A stretch of 64,000 bases of DNA from Bog-950 sp964631835 (GTDB lineage Bacteria; Bacteroidota; Bacteroidia; Chitinophagales; LD1): NCBI GenBank assembly GCA_964631835.1, contig CAZWAD010000003.1:1-64000 (forward strand). The letters are read 5' to 3'. The notes under the pieces were generated by a model. That model did not search any database and was not told the origin of the DNA. It saw nothing but the letters and a program-made list of their open reading frames with translations. Position 1 is the stretch's first letter. Every line of letters begins with the position of its first letter. Positions 1 through 7,187 of this stretch are shown here, one piece after another. The position numbers and the translations under genes were made by a program.

Positions 1-189
1 CGCCTGTTCACTCTATCTGTATTCATATTCACTCAACCTATACGCGTGTGCGTTCAATTATAACGCGCGTTCATTCAACCTTAACTAACGTTCATTCAAT
101 AGTGATGTGCGTTCATTCAACCTTAACTAATGTTCATTCAACCTAAACGAGCGTGCGTTCAATTATATCACGCGTTCATTCAATAGATA
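1..189. repeat. 21-bp degenerate tandem array
   Basis: About nine units with an exact 21-bp register run from the window edge. The conserved core of a unit is GTTCATTCAA, followed by roughly 11 variable bases; the variable parts recur (two units carry ACCTTAACTAA). The core has a short GTT/AAC inversion around five bases. 21 bp is both seven codons and two helical turns, but all three forward frames are closed by stops, so the array is probably not coding. It ends about 185 bp before the unknown 374-1363 gene. The left end may continue outside the window. Confidence 0.8.
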
Positions 190-318
190 TTTTTTGTAAT
201 AAAAAGATGCCGGCAACACTTTTTCTGAAGGTTTTGCCCGCCACCTGCACCGGTAAACCCGCGCCTGTTTAGCTTCGGGTTATTAATTTTTTAACCGACT
301 GAATTTGTTCCGCTTTTT

Positions 319-349
319 CTTCTCCTGTTGGAGAAGATGCCCGCAGGGC
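319..349. repeat. Double hairpin element upstream of the 329-aa gene
   Basis: CTTCTCC-TGTT-GGAGAAG (319-336) is a perfect 7-bp stem with a 4-nt loop. It is followed at once by GCCC-GCA-GGGC (339-349). There is no T-run, so a simple terminator is unlikely. The element looks like the dispersed intergenic hairpin phrases common in Bacteroidota and lies 24 bp before the ATG at 374, where it would sit in the mRNA leader if transcription starts upstream. Confidence 0.55.
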
Positions 350-373
350 AGATGAGGTCTAAAACCAAAAAAC

Positions 374-1363
374 ATGAACAGTAATCAGGAAGCCAAGGTG
401 AGTATGTACTTAAAAGTGCAGCAGTTTCTCACCGAAAAGTTAACGGTACTCACCGCTCTTTTCAGCATTATTACCACTTACAAAACCAGTTTGGACGATT
501 TGATAGCCGCCATCTTTGAAGCCGATGCGCTGGCTACAGCCGATACCACCGGCTACACCGAAGCCAAGCAAACCCTGCGCGATGAAATGACCACGCTGGC
601 ATTGCGCATAAGCGGAGGCGGTGCAGCGTATTACAAATTGCTGGGCGACAGCGGCAGCCAGAACGAAATATTTTTTAACCCCTCTGAGTTTACCCGCGCA
701 CACGATACCGTGGCTTATACCATGGCTATGCAGGTTTTCCGCCTTGCCAACGCAGCCGGTGCAGGCGGTGCCGCTTTGGCGCCTCACGGCATTACTACTA
801 CCGATGTAAGCAATCTTAATTTAAAAGCACAGCAGTATCTGGCCATTCTTGAATTGCCCAAGCGCAAGGTAAGCGCCAAAGGCGCGCAGGGCAAAAAAGT
901 AGATGCGCTGATGCGCGACACCGATGATTTATTATACGAAAACCTCGACCCTCAAATGCGCGTATTGCAGGGCACTGCCGACCAGGAACTGCTCGATGAA
1001 TACAATGGCAACCGCGGCATTGACGATGCACCCACCAGCAGCAGCACCACCCAGCTGATAGTTGAAGGCGATGCCGGTCCCGCCCTCGTTACCCATATCC
1101 CCTTAGGCGACATCAACCCCACACCTGCCTCGCAGGTTATTTTTGAAACCACCGGTACGCTCAAGTATTACTTTGCCGCCAATGCCGGTGATGCCCCCGG
1201 TGGCACTTTTTACGAGCGTTCTGACGATACCACCACCATTTCTATGGCCGAGTTTGCCATCCTGCTGGGTTACGAAGAGGGAGTAAAAACAAAACTAAAC
1301 GTTCAAAACACCACCGGCAGTACCGCTCATTACAAACTTACGTTTACCCAGTTGCAGCCGTAA
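374..1363 (+). CDS. Unknown 329-aa protein downstream of 21-bp array
   Basis: I do not recognise a named family. No signal peptide or membrane segment is visible, so the protein is probably cytoplasmic. Residues 1-215 look largely alpha-helical and Ala/Gly-rich. Residues from about 225 to the end look beta-rich, with YFAA (266-269), AEFAILLGY (292-300) and KLNVQNTTG (307-315). This tail resembles the end of the 331-aa protein at 55710-56705 (YFAS, AEDLGW, KPFLNFYAPG in the same order), which is also preceded by a tandem array. Codons are richer in G+C than in the neighbouring operon. A Rho-independent terminator follows at 1471-1497. The start is the first ATG in frame. That it is expressed is likely from its length and codon use; its function is unknown. 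Confidence 0.8.
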   Translation: MNSNQEAKVSMYLKVQQFLTEKLTVLTALFSIITTYKTSLDDLIAAIFEADALATADTTGYTEAKQTLRDEMTTLALRISGGGAAYYKLLGDSGSQNEIFFNPSEFTRAHDTVAYTMAMQVFRLANAAGAGGAALAPHGITTTDVSNLNLKAQQYLAILELPKRKVSAKGAQGKKVDALMRDTDDLLYENLDPQMRVLQGTADQELLDEYNGNRGIDDAPTSSSTTQLIVEGDAGPALVTHIPLGDINPTPASQVIFETTGTLKYYFAANAGDAPGGTFYERSDDTTTISMAEFAILLGYEEGVKTKLNVQNTTGSTAHYKLTFTQLQP

Positions 1364-1370
1364 AATAGCT

Positions 1371-1447
1371 GCGACCCCCTAACCCCTAAAGGGGGAACCG
1401 CAACCCATGCATGGCGCAGGTTACCCTTTTAGGGGCAGGGGTTTGCG
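1371..1447. repeat. Dispersed inverted-repeat element, copy 1
   Basis: The left arm (1371-1400, with CCCCTAACCCCTAAAGGGGG) and the right arm (1421-1447, with CCCTTTTAGGGGCAGGGG) are approximate reverse complements around a short centre containing ATGCAT. A second copy with the same arms but a different centre lies at 52434-52533. No coding sequence is visible inside. This is a MITE/REP-like intergenic element immediately 3' of the 329-aa gene. Confidence 0.7.
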
Positions 1448-1470
1448 ATGCAAGCCGCAAGATAAATTCA

Positions 1471-1497
1471 AAACCCTGTTTTCGCAGGGTTTTTTTT
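1471..1497 (+). terminator. Rho-independent terminator of the 329-aa gene
   Basis: An AAACCCTG stem (1471-1478), a TTTTCG loop and CAGGGTTT (1485-1492) run into a T-tract ending at 1497. It lies about 110 bp after the stop codon at 1363. Confidence 0.75.
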
Positions 1498-1554
1498 GCG
1501 CTGCACCGAAACAAGATGTGCTGAGTTTATCGAAGCATTAGTGTAACAGCGCTA

Positions 1555-1649
1555 TTGTCATCCCGGGTTTTGGCACTGCAAAACGAAGGAACTTGTATTT
1601 AACCCCAATACAAGTTGTTTCACTCCGTAAACTCCGCTCAACATGACAA
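1555..1649. repeat. Nested hairpin element (TTGTCAT...ATGACAA)
   Basis: The outer inverted ends are TTGTCAT (1555-1561) and ATGACAA (1643-1649). Inside is a perfect 10-bp stem, AACTTGTATT (1590-1599) and AATACAAGTT (1607-1616), with a 7-nt loop. The 1364-1708 intergenic stretch therefore holds copy 1 of the IR element, a terminator and this hairpin, and no gene. It may also end transcription coming from the minus-strand operon that finishes at 1709, but there is no clear T-run. Confidence 0.6.
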
Positions 1650-1708
1650 CGCCTTAGAAACACTCTGTTCCGCTGAGTAAGCCGGGTTATACTCCGGTAA
1701 ATCCAACA

Positions 1709-2926
1709 TTATTTCAGCACCTCAAACTTCTTTATCCGAAATTTTTCTCCGGAACGGGTATGTAAAAAGTAGGTGCCGTTGGCAAGCGATGAAACGCCCA
1801 GGTTTATTCCGGCAGATGTACGGGTAATATTCAGGTTATTAATTTCCCTTCCGGCAATGTCGAATACGGCAAACTCATCTGCAGCCCCCGAAATGGTAAC
1901 GGATTGTGAAGCGGGATTAGGATAAACAGAAATAAAATCTTCACCGGTTTCATGAATACCGGTTGAGTTCAGCAGCCACGATTTGCCGTCCAGGTTCCAC
2001 GATGAGTTGGTTTCGGGGTTTACGCCCGAATCGTAAATCAAATGATGGAGTGCGGTAACCGCAATATCAGCCTGAACCGGTGATTGTTTCAGCAAACTGT
2101 CATTGACACAACTATTATTGAAAGTGCTGTTAAAGTTGCAATTGTAGGTGCCCGGGTCAGGTTTGCTGATTTGCTGATGAGCCACAGCGCTGCCCGAAGC
2201 AATCCACCAGATGTGGCGCTCATCGGCAGTGTTGCCTCCATGCCCGAAAAAAATTCCACCGTGGTCGGTTATTACCAGTATCAGCCAGTCTTCGCTGCCA
2301 TAGGTGGGGCGCGCGTACAGCGCATTCAGAATTTTTCCGACAGCCGAATCCACATCCTGAATAGCGTTAATGTAATTTGAATTGAGGGTTGAGAAGGTTG
2401 AGGAATGACCGGTTAAATCCACTTTGTCGAAATAGGCAAACAGCAGGTCAATATCCGGTACCTGAATTTCAATAACGGCTGAGTCGGCAGTAGGCCAGTT
2501 GCTTCCGTCAGGAACTTTTACCGCATGGTCCCACAGGGCATTGGTAATGTTATCAATCAGCGGATGCCATTCTGCCACTATCGAACAATGCAAATTCGGC
2601 TTGTGTTGTTTTGCCAGTGCAGGAAAGGGCGGATACTGGCTGAAATTGGTTGCGGAAAAACTATTACCGGTTACCAGGTGTTTGTTCCAGTTTACACCGG
2701 TAAGAATGGTTGACCATGACGGTCCGCTGATGGTTATACCGGTATGCCAGGAATCAAAAGTGTAGGTGGCATTCGCCAGCAAGGCATCCATGTTCGGAGT
2801 ATTTGCCTGGAGAAACGCATCGCTCCGGACACCGTCAATTCCAATGAGCAGGACTTTGCGGGTTTGTGACGAAAGTGCAAGCAAACTGATTTGTAAAAAA
2901 ATAAGGGTGGTGTAGATGTGCTTCAT
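1709..2926 (-). CDS. Secreted alkaline phosphatase-superfamily phosphodiesterase, T9SS-sorted
   Basis: A type I phosphodiesterase/nucleotide pyrophosphatase-like hydrolase of the alkaline phosphatase superfamily, 405 aa. An N-terminal signal peptide spans about residues 1-20. The metal site is readable: IGIDGVRSD (D31), the nucleophile region SGPSWSTILTG, FDKVDLTGHSS, VITDHGG and GHGG. From about residue 328 it carries a T9SS sorting domain (ISVYPNPASQ...LANGTYFL) ending in KKFEVLK. It should cleave phosphate mono- or diesters outside the cell or on the surface; the substrate cannot be told. Its ATG lies one base past the stop of the small 4Fe-4S gene, so it is the last cistron of the MarR-led operon, which is odd for a secreted enzyme. 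Confidence 0.88.
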   Translation of the reverse strand: MKHIYTTLIFLQISLLALSSQTRKVLLIGIDGVRSDAFLQANTPNMDALLANATYTFDSWHTGITISGPSWSTILTGVNWNKHLVTGNSFSATNFSQYPPFPALAKQHKPNLHCSIVAEWHPLIDNITNALWDHAVKVPDGSNWPTADSAVIEIQVPDIDLLFAYFDKVDLTGHSSTFSTLNSNYINAIQDVDSAVGKILNALYARPTYGSEDWLILVITDHGGIFFGHGGNTADERHIWWIASGSAVAHQQISKPDPGTYNCNFNSTFNNSCVNDSLLKQSPVQADIAVTALHHLIYDSGVNPETNSSWNLDGKSWLLNSTGIHETGEDFISVYPNPASQSVTISGAADEFAVFDIAGREINNLNITRTSAGINLGVSSLANGTYFLHTRSGEKFRIKKFEVLK

Positions 2927-2927
2927 G

Positions 2928-3224
2928 TTATTTTTTGTCTGTGTTCATATAAAAGCTCAGCGCTCCGCTCGGACACTTTTTTACCTGTGCTATTATTTTT
3001 TGGGTGGTTGAATTTTCGGGTTTTATCCAGGGCAGGTCTAATGAGTTGAATACTTCAGGCAAACCCTTAACGCAGTTTTCAGAGTTTTGACAAAGGGCGT
3101 TTTTCCAAACAATGGTTACTTCACCGTTGGTGTATTCTTTGGTAACTTCTTTGAACGGAAGCAATTTTCTCTTTGCAATAGAAAACCATTTTCCTAAACT
3201 CATTGCAGGTTTTATATACTGCAA
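2928..3224 (-). CDS. Small divergent 4Fe-4S mono-cluster protein (YjdI-like)
   Basis: 98 aa, of the Fer4_19/DUF1271 type. It has the pattern YTNGEVTIVWKNALCQNSENC (two cysteines at 45 and 51), then a C-terminal KKCPSGALSF segment with a further Cys, as expected for a divergent mono-cluster ferredoxin-like domain. A second possible start is Met8 (MSLGKW), which would fit the family better. It lies 6 bp after the DODA-type gene and 1 bp before the phosphodiesterase gene in a tight minus-strand operon. It may supply electrons to a redox partner in the operon; that is inference. Confidence 0.82.
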   Translation of the reverse strand: MQYIKPAMSLGKWFSIAKRKLLPFKEVTKEYTNGEVTIVWKNALCQNSENCVKGLPEVFNSLDLPWIKPENSTTQKIIAQVKKCPSGALSFYMNTDKK

Positions 3225-3230
3225 AAGTAT

Positions 3231-4112
3231 TTAAACTGTTCTAAAAGAGGTCATGGTCAGCGAGCCGCCTACCGCTTTATCGTTGAAGAAGGAGATATCT
3301 TCATTCTTTTCAATCAGCCCGAGTGTATAAATCATAGGGTAATAGTGGTCGGGTGTAGGAATAGCAAGTTTAGCCGCAGCGCCAAGTGTTTCGTAGTTAA
3401 TCAGCGATTGGTAATTGCGCTCCGAAATATTTTTCTTCAGCTTTTCGTTCATCTCAATAGTCCAGTCAAAGCCAAATTCTTTTTCTCCGAGTTTGTCCCA
3501 TGCCACCATGCCGAGGTTATGAACCATATTGCCGCTACCGATAATCAGCACGCCTTTTTTCCGCAAAGCGGAAAGTTCTTTCGCCAAATCGAAATGGTAT
3601 TGCGCAGGTTTTGCGTAATCAATGCTGAATTGAAGCACCGGTATCTTTGCATCGGGATACATTCGTTTTACTACGCTCCACGTTCCGTGGTCGAGTCCCC
3701 AATCATGATTCAAACCAACATGGGTTGACTTCACCAACTCTTTTACTTCACCCGCCAGCACGGGGTTTCCCGGTGCGGGATATTGCACATCGAACAATGC
3801 TTTCGGAAATCCCCCGAAATCGTGAATTGTTTTGGGTTGTTCCATTGCTGTAACATGTGTTCCGCGGGTGAGCCAGTGTGCACTGATACATAGCACAGCC
3901 TGAGGGTGGGGAATTTCCTTCCCCATCTTTTCCCAGCGCAGCGAAAATTCATTGTCCTCAATGGCATTCATGGGTGAACCATGTCCAATGAAGAGCAAAG
4001 GCATTTTTGAATCTTCTTTTGGAAGTTCTTCTGAAAATTTATGCAGTTCCTTTAATGATGACATAGACAGTATTCCGAGAAAGGAGTTTTTTATGAAACG
4101 GCTGCGCTGCAC
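3231..4112 (-). CDS. 4,5-DOPA dioxygenase extradiol-like protein (LigB/YgiD family)
   Basis: 293 aa, LigB superfamily class III extradiol dioxygenase. Visible metal-ligand motifs are LFIGHGSPMNAI, ISAHW, HDWGLDHGTWSV and GSGNMVHNLG. Family members act on catecholic substrates such as L-DOPA; the natural substrate in bacteria is usually unknown. Residues 1-35 are an extension before the usual start (MPLLFIGHG) with an Arg/Lys-containing hydrophobic stretch (RSRFIKNSFLGILS) that might be an export signal or an over-called start. It is two bases from the DoxX gene, and its operon partners point to quinone or phenol stress. Confidence 0.87.
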   Translation of the reverse strand: MQRSRFIKNSFLGILSMSSLKELHKFSEELPKEDSKMPLLFIGHGSPMNAIEDNEFSLRWEKMGKEIPHPQAVLCISAHWLTRGTHVTAMEQPKTIHDFGGFPKALFDVQYPAPGNPVLAGEVKELVKSTHVGLNHDWGLDHGTWSVVKRMYPDAKIPVLQFSIDYAKPAQYHFDLAKELSALRKKGVLIIGSGNMVHNLGMVAWDKLGEKEFGFDWTIEMNEKLKKNISERNYQSLINYETLGAAAKLAIPTPDHYYPMIYTLGLIEKNEDISFFNDKAVGGSLTMTSFRTV

Positions 4113-4114
4113 CT

Positions 4115-4531
4115 CTACTCCTTGTTGAACAATAAATTATCTACACTGTATTTACCGGCACCTTTTAATAGAAGCGTCAAGTAAACAGCCAGAAACAGAA
4201 AGGCGGTTTCGCCAGCGCCAAAAATTTCTCCGCTATGGGCTTTAAACGCAGCTACCACCATAGTAATTGCCAGCGGCACAAGGGCAAACCTGGTCAGAAA
4301 GCCGGCAATCAAAAACAGGGAGCAGAAAAGCTCAGAGAAAACTACCAAACCCAGCGAAACAGATTTACTTAAACCCATAAACTCCATAAACTTCGGCTCA
4401 ATGGAAGAAAAGTTTGAAAATTTCTGATAACCGTGGTGAGCCATCAGCACACCAACTGTAACGCGGAGAATAAGTAGGGCAATATTGATTTGAGTATCCG
4501 AAACACTGGTTGAAAGAATTTTCTTAATCAT
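4115..4531 (-). CDS. DoxX family membrane protein
   Basis: 138 aa with four hydrophobic segments and the DoxX pattern LLILRVTVGVLMAHHGYQKF, followed by a helix bearing SELFCSLFLIAGFLTRFA. DoxX-like proteins are inner-membrane proteins often placed next to redox enzymes of thiol or quinone metabolism, with no settled single reaction. It lies between the FMN reductase (11 bp) and the DODA-type gene (2 bp) in the MarR-led operon. Confidence 0.87.
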   Translation of the reverse strand: MIKKILSTSVSDTQINIALLILRVTVGVLMAHHGYQKFSNFSSIEPKFMEFMGLSKSVSLGLVVFSELFCSLFLIAGFLTRFALVPLAITMVVAAFKAHSGEIFGAGETAFLFLAVYLTLLLKGAGKYSVDNLLFNKE

Positions 4532-4542
4532 AGAATTATTTT

Positions 4543-5103
4543 TTAGTGAGATGTTTTTTTTGCATGAACCGCTTCCGCCAGCCAGATAAACTCGTTGGTG
4601 AAGGTCATAATGTTGTTCAGAAATTTTTCTTCGAGCAGGTTTCCTTCCGCATCAAATTTTTGAGCCATAGCCGGAACAATGAGCATATTCGGGCAAGGTA
4701 TCCCAAACCAACCGCAGATTTGATTCTGCATACCTACGGCTGCGCGGATTCCGCCCATAGCCCCTTCAGAGGCACTTACAATGCCGAAAGTCTTTTTTGT
4801 TTGTTTCGGAAAGTGGTCGAACAAATTGCGGAGTGCAGATGACATGCTGCCGTTGTACTCGGGCGTAACCAGTACAAATGCATCGCTTTCAGTAATTGTT
4901 TTTGCCAGTTCTTTGAACTCACCGGGAACATCGCCCGGCTTCGACCATACTTTCTGAATCATCGGCACCGGATGTTTCCGAAGTTCGACCAAATTGAACT
5001 CATGACGGGGGAATTTTTCTTTAAAAAAACCACTCAGAAAATATGCAACCCGAACAGTTACGCTTTCCGTACGAGGACTTCCGGCAATTATGGTAATTCT
5101 CAT
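4543..5103 (-). CDS. NAD(P)H-dependent FMN reductase
   Basis: 186 aa flavodoxin-like fold of the NADPH-dependent FMN reductase family. The N-terminal IIAGSPRTES binds the FMN phosphate, and TPEYNGSMSSALRNLFDH is the family's hallmark loop. Relatives reduce quinones, chromate or azo compounds by two electrons. It follows pirin by 7 bp. In this operon a quinone-reducing role is plausible, but the substrate is inferred from neighbours only. Confidence 0.88.
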   Translation of the reverse strand: MRITIIAGSPRTESVTVRVAYFLSGFFKEKFPRHEFNLVELRKHPVPMIQKVWSKPGDVPGEFKELAKTITESDAFVLVTPEYNGSMSSALRNLFDHFPKQTKKTFGIVSASEGAMGGIRAAVGMQNQICGWFGIPCPNMLIVPAMAQKFDAEGNLLEEKFLNNIMTFTNEFIWLAEAVHAKKTSH

Positions 5104-5110
5104 ACTGATT

Positions 5111-6028
5111 TTAATCTTCCAAAGTTCCGAACTTTCCGTTATTCACATCATCATACGCCTGAATGATTTCCTCTTTCGTATTCATCAGAAAGGGGCCGTA
5201 AGCAACAATAGGTTCGTTAATAGGTTCCCCGCTCAGCAACAAGGCTACTGCACCGCTAATTGTTTCCACAATAATTTCAGTTCCTTCATTTTTGAAAAGC
5301 GCAAAATGGTCTTGTTTGACTGTTTCTCCATTTACTTTTACTACTCCCTCCACTACTAAAATTCCTGTGTTGTAATTTTCCGGCAACTCAAAATCAAGTT
5401 TTGCTCCTGCATTCAGGTACAAATTGTAAACATGCATAGGAGTGAAGGTTGAGGCTGCTCCTTTCACCTCTTTAAATTGTCCGGCAACTACATCAACTCT
5501 TCCTTTGTTATCGGGTAAATAATATTTCCCCATTTGCTCAGAAGTAATGCCCTGGTATTTGGGTTTGCTCATTTTATCCTTTGCGGGAAGGTTTACCCAT
5601 AACTGCACCATTTGAAATGCTCCTCCTTTACGGGCAAATTCCTTTTCATGATATTCTTTGTGAAGCACGCCTGCGGCAGCAGTCATCCACTGCACATCGC
5701 CTTCGCCAATTACTCCGCTGTTTCCGGCACTGTCATGGTGCGCCACTCTTCCATGATAAGCAAGCGTTACCGTTTCGAAGCCGCGGTGAGGATGTACACC
5801 CACCCCACGCTGATGCTCAGACGGAGGAAACTCAATTTTCGCATTGTAATCCATCATAAAGAACGGACTCATGCGATGTAAATCATTCAAAGCATGAGGA
5901 AAGAAATTATGCACACGAAATCCATCACCCACCATGTGGGGAGCGGGAGGAGATATAATCTTTTCAATTTGTTTTTTCACGGGATTGTTATTTAAATACA
6001 AAGTGGACGAGTTAAAGCAGGCAAACAA
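5111..6028 (-). CDS. Pirin family protein
   Basis: 305 aa bicupin. The N-terminal cupin carries the metal motif HPHRGFETVT, then a His-rich AYHGRVAHHDS stretch and a glutamate near GVLHKEYHE. Some pirins are quercetin 2,3-dioxygenases; others have regulatory roles. The annotated ATG lies one base after the yceI stop. Similarity to the usual pirin start (KKQIEKIISPPAPHMVGDG) suggests the real start may be the GTG at codon 17 (5980), which would leave a 49-bp gap. Confidence 0.88.
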   Translation of the reverse strand: MFACFNSSTLYLNNNPVKKQIEKIISPPAPHMVGDGFRVHNFFPHALNDLHRMSPFFMMDYNAKIEFPPSEHQRGVGVHPHRGFETVTLAYHGRVAHHDSAGNSGVIGEGDVQWMTAAAGVLHKEYHEKEFARKGGAFQMVQLWVNLPAKDKMSKPKYQGITSEQMGKYYLPDNKGRVDVVAGQFKEVKGAASTFTPMHVYNLYLNAGAKLDFELPENYNTGILVVEGVVKVNGETVKQDHFALFKNEGTEIIVETISGAVALLLSGEPINEPIVAYGPFLMNTKEEIIQAYDDVNNGKFGTLED

Positions 6029-6029
6029 G

Positions 6030-6572
6030 TTATTTGTTCAGCTGCATCTGTACGTTCATCACTAATTTCACTTCATTGCTTACTACTACACCTCCAGCTT
6101 CAGTAACTGCGTCCCAATTTAAGCCGAATTCCTTTCTTTTCAGTTTTCCTTCAATTTCAAAACCGGCTTTTGTGTTGCCATAGAAGTCAACCATTTTGCC
6201 GCCATACACCACATCCAATTCAACAGGCTTAGTTACATTCCGAATAGTTAAATCACCTTTTAGCTTGTATGTATCATCTCCCGTTTTTGTGAACACTGCA
6301 GAAACAAACTTTAACTCAGGATGTTCTTCGGCATGAAAAAAGTCAGCACTTTTCAAATGATTGTCGCGCATTTCCATTCCGGTATCTATCGAAGATATGT
6401 CGGCACTGAAAGTGATTTTTGCATCAGTTAAATCTTCTGATGAAGTTTCAAGCGCTGCGTCAAATTTTCTGAAGCTGCCGGTCACTGTGTTAATCATCAA
6501 GTGTTTTACTTTAAAATAAATTTCACTGTGAATGGGGTCAATGGACCATTTAGAAATTGTTTTTGTACTCAT
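6030..6572 (-). CDS. YceI family lipocalin-like protein
   Basis: 180 aa, the full length of a YceI domain: WSIDPIHSEIYFKVKHL at the N-terminus, GDLTIRNVTKPVELDV in the middle and GLNWDAVTEAGGVVVSNEVKL at the end. The fold is a lipocalin-like barrel that binds long isoprenoid or amphiphilic ligands. No signal peptide is present (it begins MSTKTISKWS), so this copy should be cytoplasmic, unlike many YceI proteins. It is the first gene after its own MarR-type operator/promoter (6614-6647). Confidence 0.9.
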   Translation of the reverse strand: MSTKTISKWSIDPIHSEIYFKVKHLMINTVTGSFRKFDAALETSSEDLTDAKITFSADISSIDTGMEMRDNHLKSADFFHAEEHPELKFVSAVFTKTGDDTYKLKGDLTIRNVTKPVELDVVYGGKMVDFYGNTKAGFEIEGKLKRKEFGLNWDAVTEAGGVVVSNEVKLVMNVQMQLNK

Positions 6573-6613
6573 TTTGATTTAATTTTTTGGATTATAAATG
6601 TTATTTTCAACAA

Positions 6614-6647
6614 CAAAAGTAAAAACAATATTTGTATATACAAATAT
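6614..6647 (-). promoter_or_regulatory. Promoter and MarR-type operator for the yceI operon
   Basis: A perfect 20-bp palindrome, ATATTTGTATATACAAATAT, occupies 6628-6647. On the minus strand the TTG in the palindrome (CAA at 6641-6643) is followed after exactly 19 nt by TACTTTTG (6614-6621), a full match to the Bacteroidota promoter TTG-N19-TAnnTTTG. A repressor bound to the palindrome would cover the -33 region. The marR promoter repeats the same geometry. Confidence 0.8.
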
Positions 6648-6660
6648 TTGGACAAATTTT

Positions 6661-7116
6661 TTATTTTCTTAACTTATCTAAAATCCTGTTCAATTCATGT
6701 GCTTCGGATTTAGTAATGTTCTTCAGGTTATTATACCAGTCTTCGGCTTCGTTATCAATCTTGGTAAGAAGTGAAAGTCCTTTTTCTGTAATAACTATAT
6801 CTACCTGTCTTCGATTGGTAGGGCAAAGTTCACGCTTTACATATCCTTTCTGACGAAGTTTTTCTACCAGCCGGGTTGCATTGCTACTCTTATCCAGCAT
6901 TCGGCAGGTAATATCTCCTAGCATTAAAGGGTTAGGGTACGAACCGCGGAGAATACGGAGGACGTTATATTGTTCAGGTGTAATTTCAAATTTTTTAAAA
7001 CGTGCGGCATTAATATTGTACAGCCAACTACTTGTAAAAAGGATATTTATAGCAGCCTTTTCATGCTCTGAGTCAAATTTCTTTTGCTGCCTGATTTCCT
7101 CCTCAATACTTGCCAT
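6661..7116 (-). CDS. MarR family transcriptional regulator
   Basis: 151 aa winged-helix regulator. The helix-turn-helix and recognition helix fall at about residues 48-85 (PLMLGDITCRMLDKSSNATRL), and the wing follows (RRQVDIVITEKGLSLL). There is no obvious redox cysteine pair; a single Cys (PLMLGDITC) lies in the HTH and another follows (LCPTNRR). It is transcribed ahead of yceI-pirin-reductase-DoxX-DODA and is likely an autoregulated repressor, because near-identical palindromes overlap both its own promoter and the yceI promoter. The inducer is unknown; electrophiles or quinones are suggested by the regulated genes. Confidence 0.9.
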   Translation of the reverse strand: MASIEEEIRQQKKFDSEHEKAAINILFTSSWLYNINAARFKKFEITPEQYNVLRILRGSYPNPLMLGDITCRMLDKSSNATRLVEKLRQKGYVKRELCPTNRRQVDIVITEKGLSLLTKIDNEAEDWYNNLKNITKSEAHELNRILDKLRK

Positions 7117-7123
7117 AGCTGGG

Positions 7124-7156
7124 CAAATGTAAATGAAATAATTGTATAGACAAATA
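7124..7156 (-). promoter_or_regulatory. marR promoter with second operator copy
   Basis: TTGTATAGACAA (7142-7153) differs at one base from the core of the yceI palindrome. On the minus strand its TTG (7151-7153 as CAA) is followed after 19 nt by TACATTTG (7124-7131), again TTG-N19-TAnnTTTG. The start point would lie at or next to the ATG at 7116, so the transcript may be leaderless. An alternative -7, TATATTTG, overlaps the operator. Confidence 0.72.
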
Positions 7157-7187
7157 TAGTGGTACAGTAATTATTGTCCATCCTTAT

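Noticed and set aside
1..189. CRISPR array
   Set aside because: Units of 21 bp have no unique spacers of 30 or more bases and no cas genes are near. The same holds for 16439-16604 and 55370-55671.
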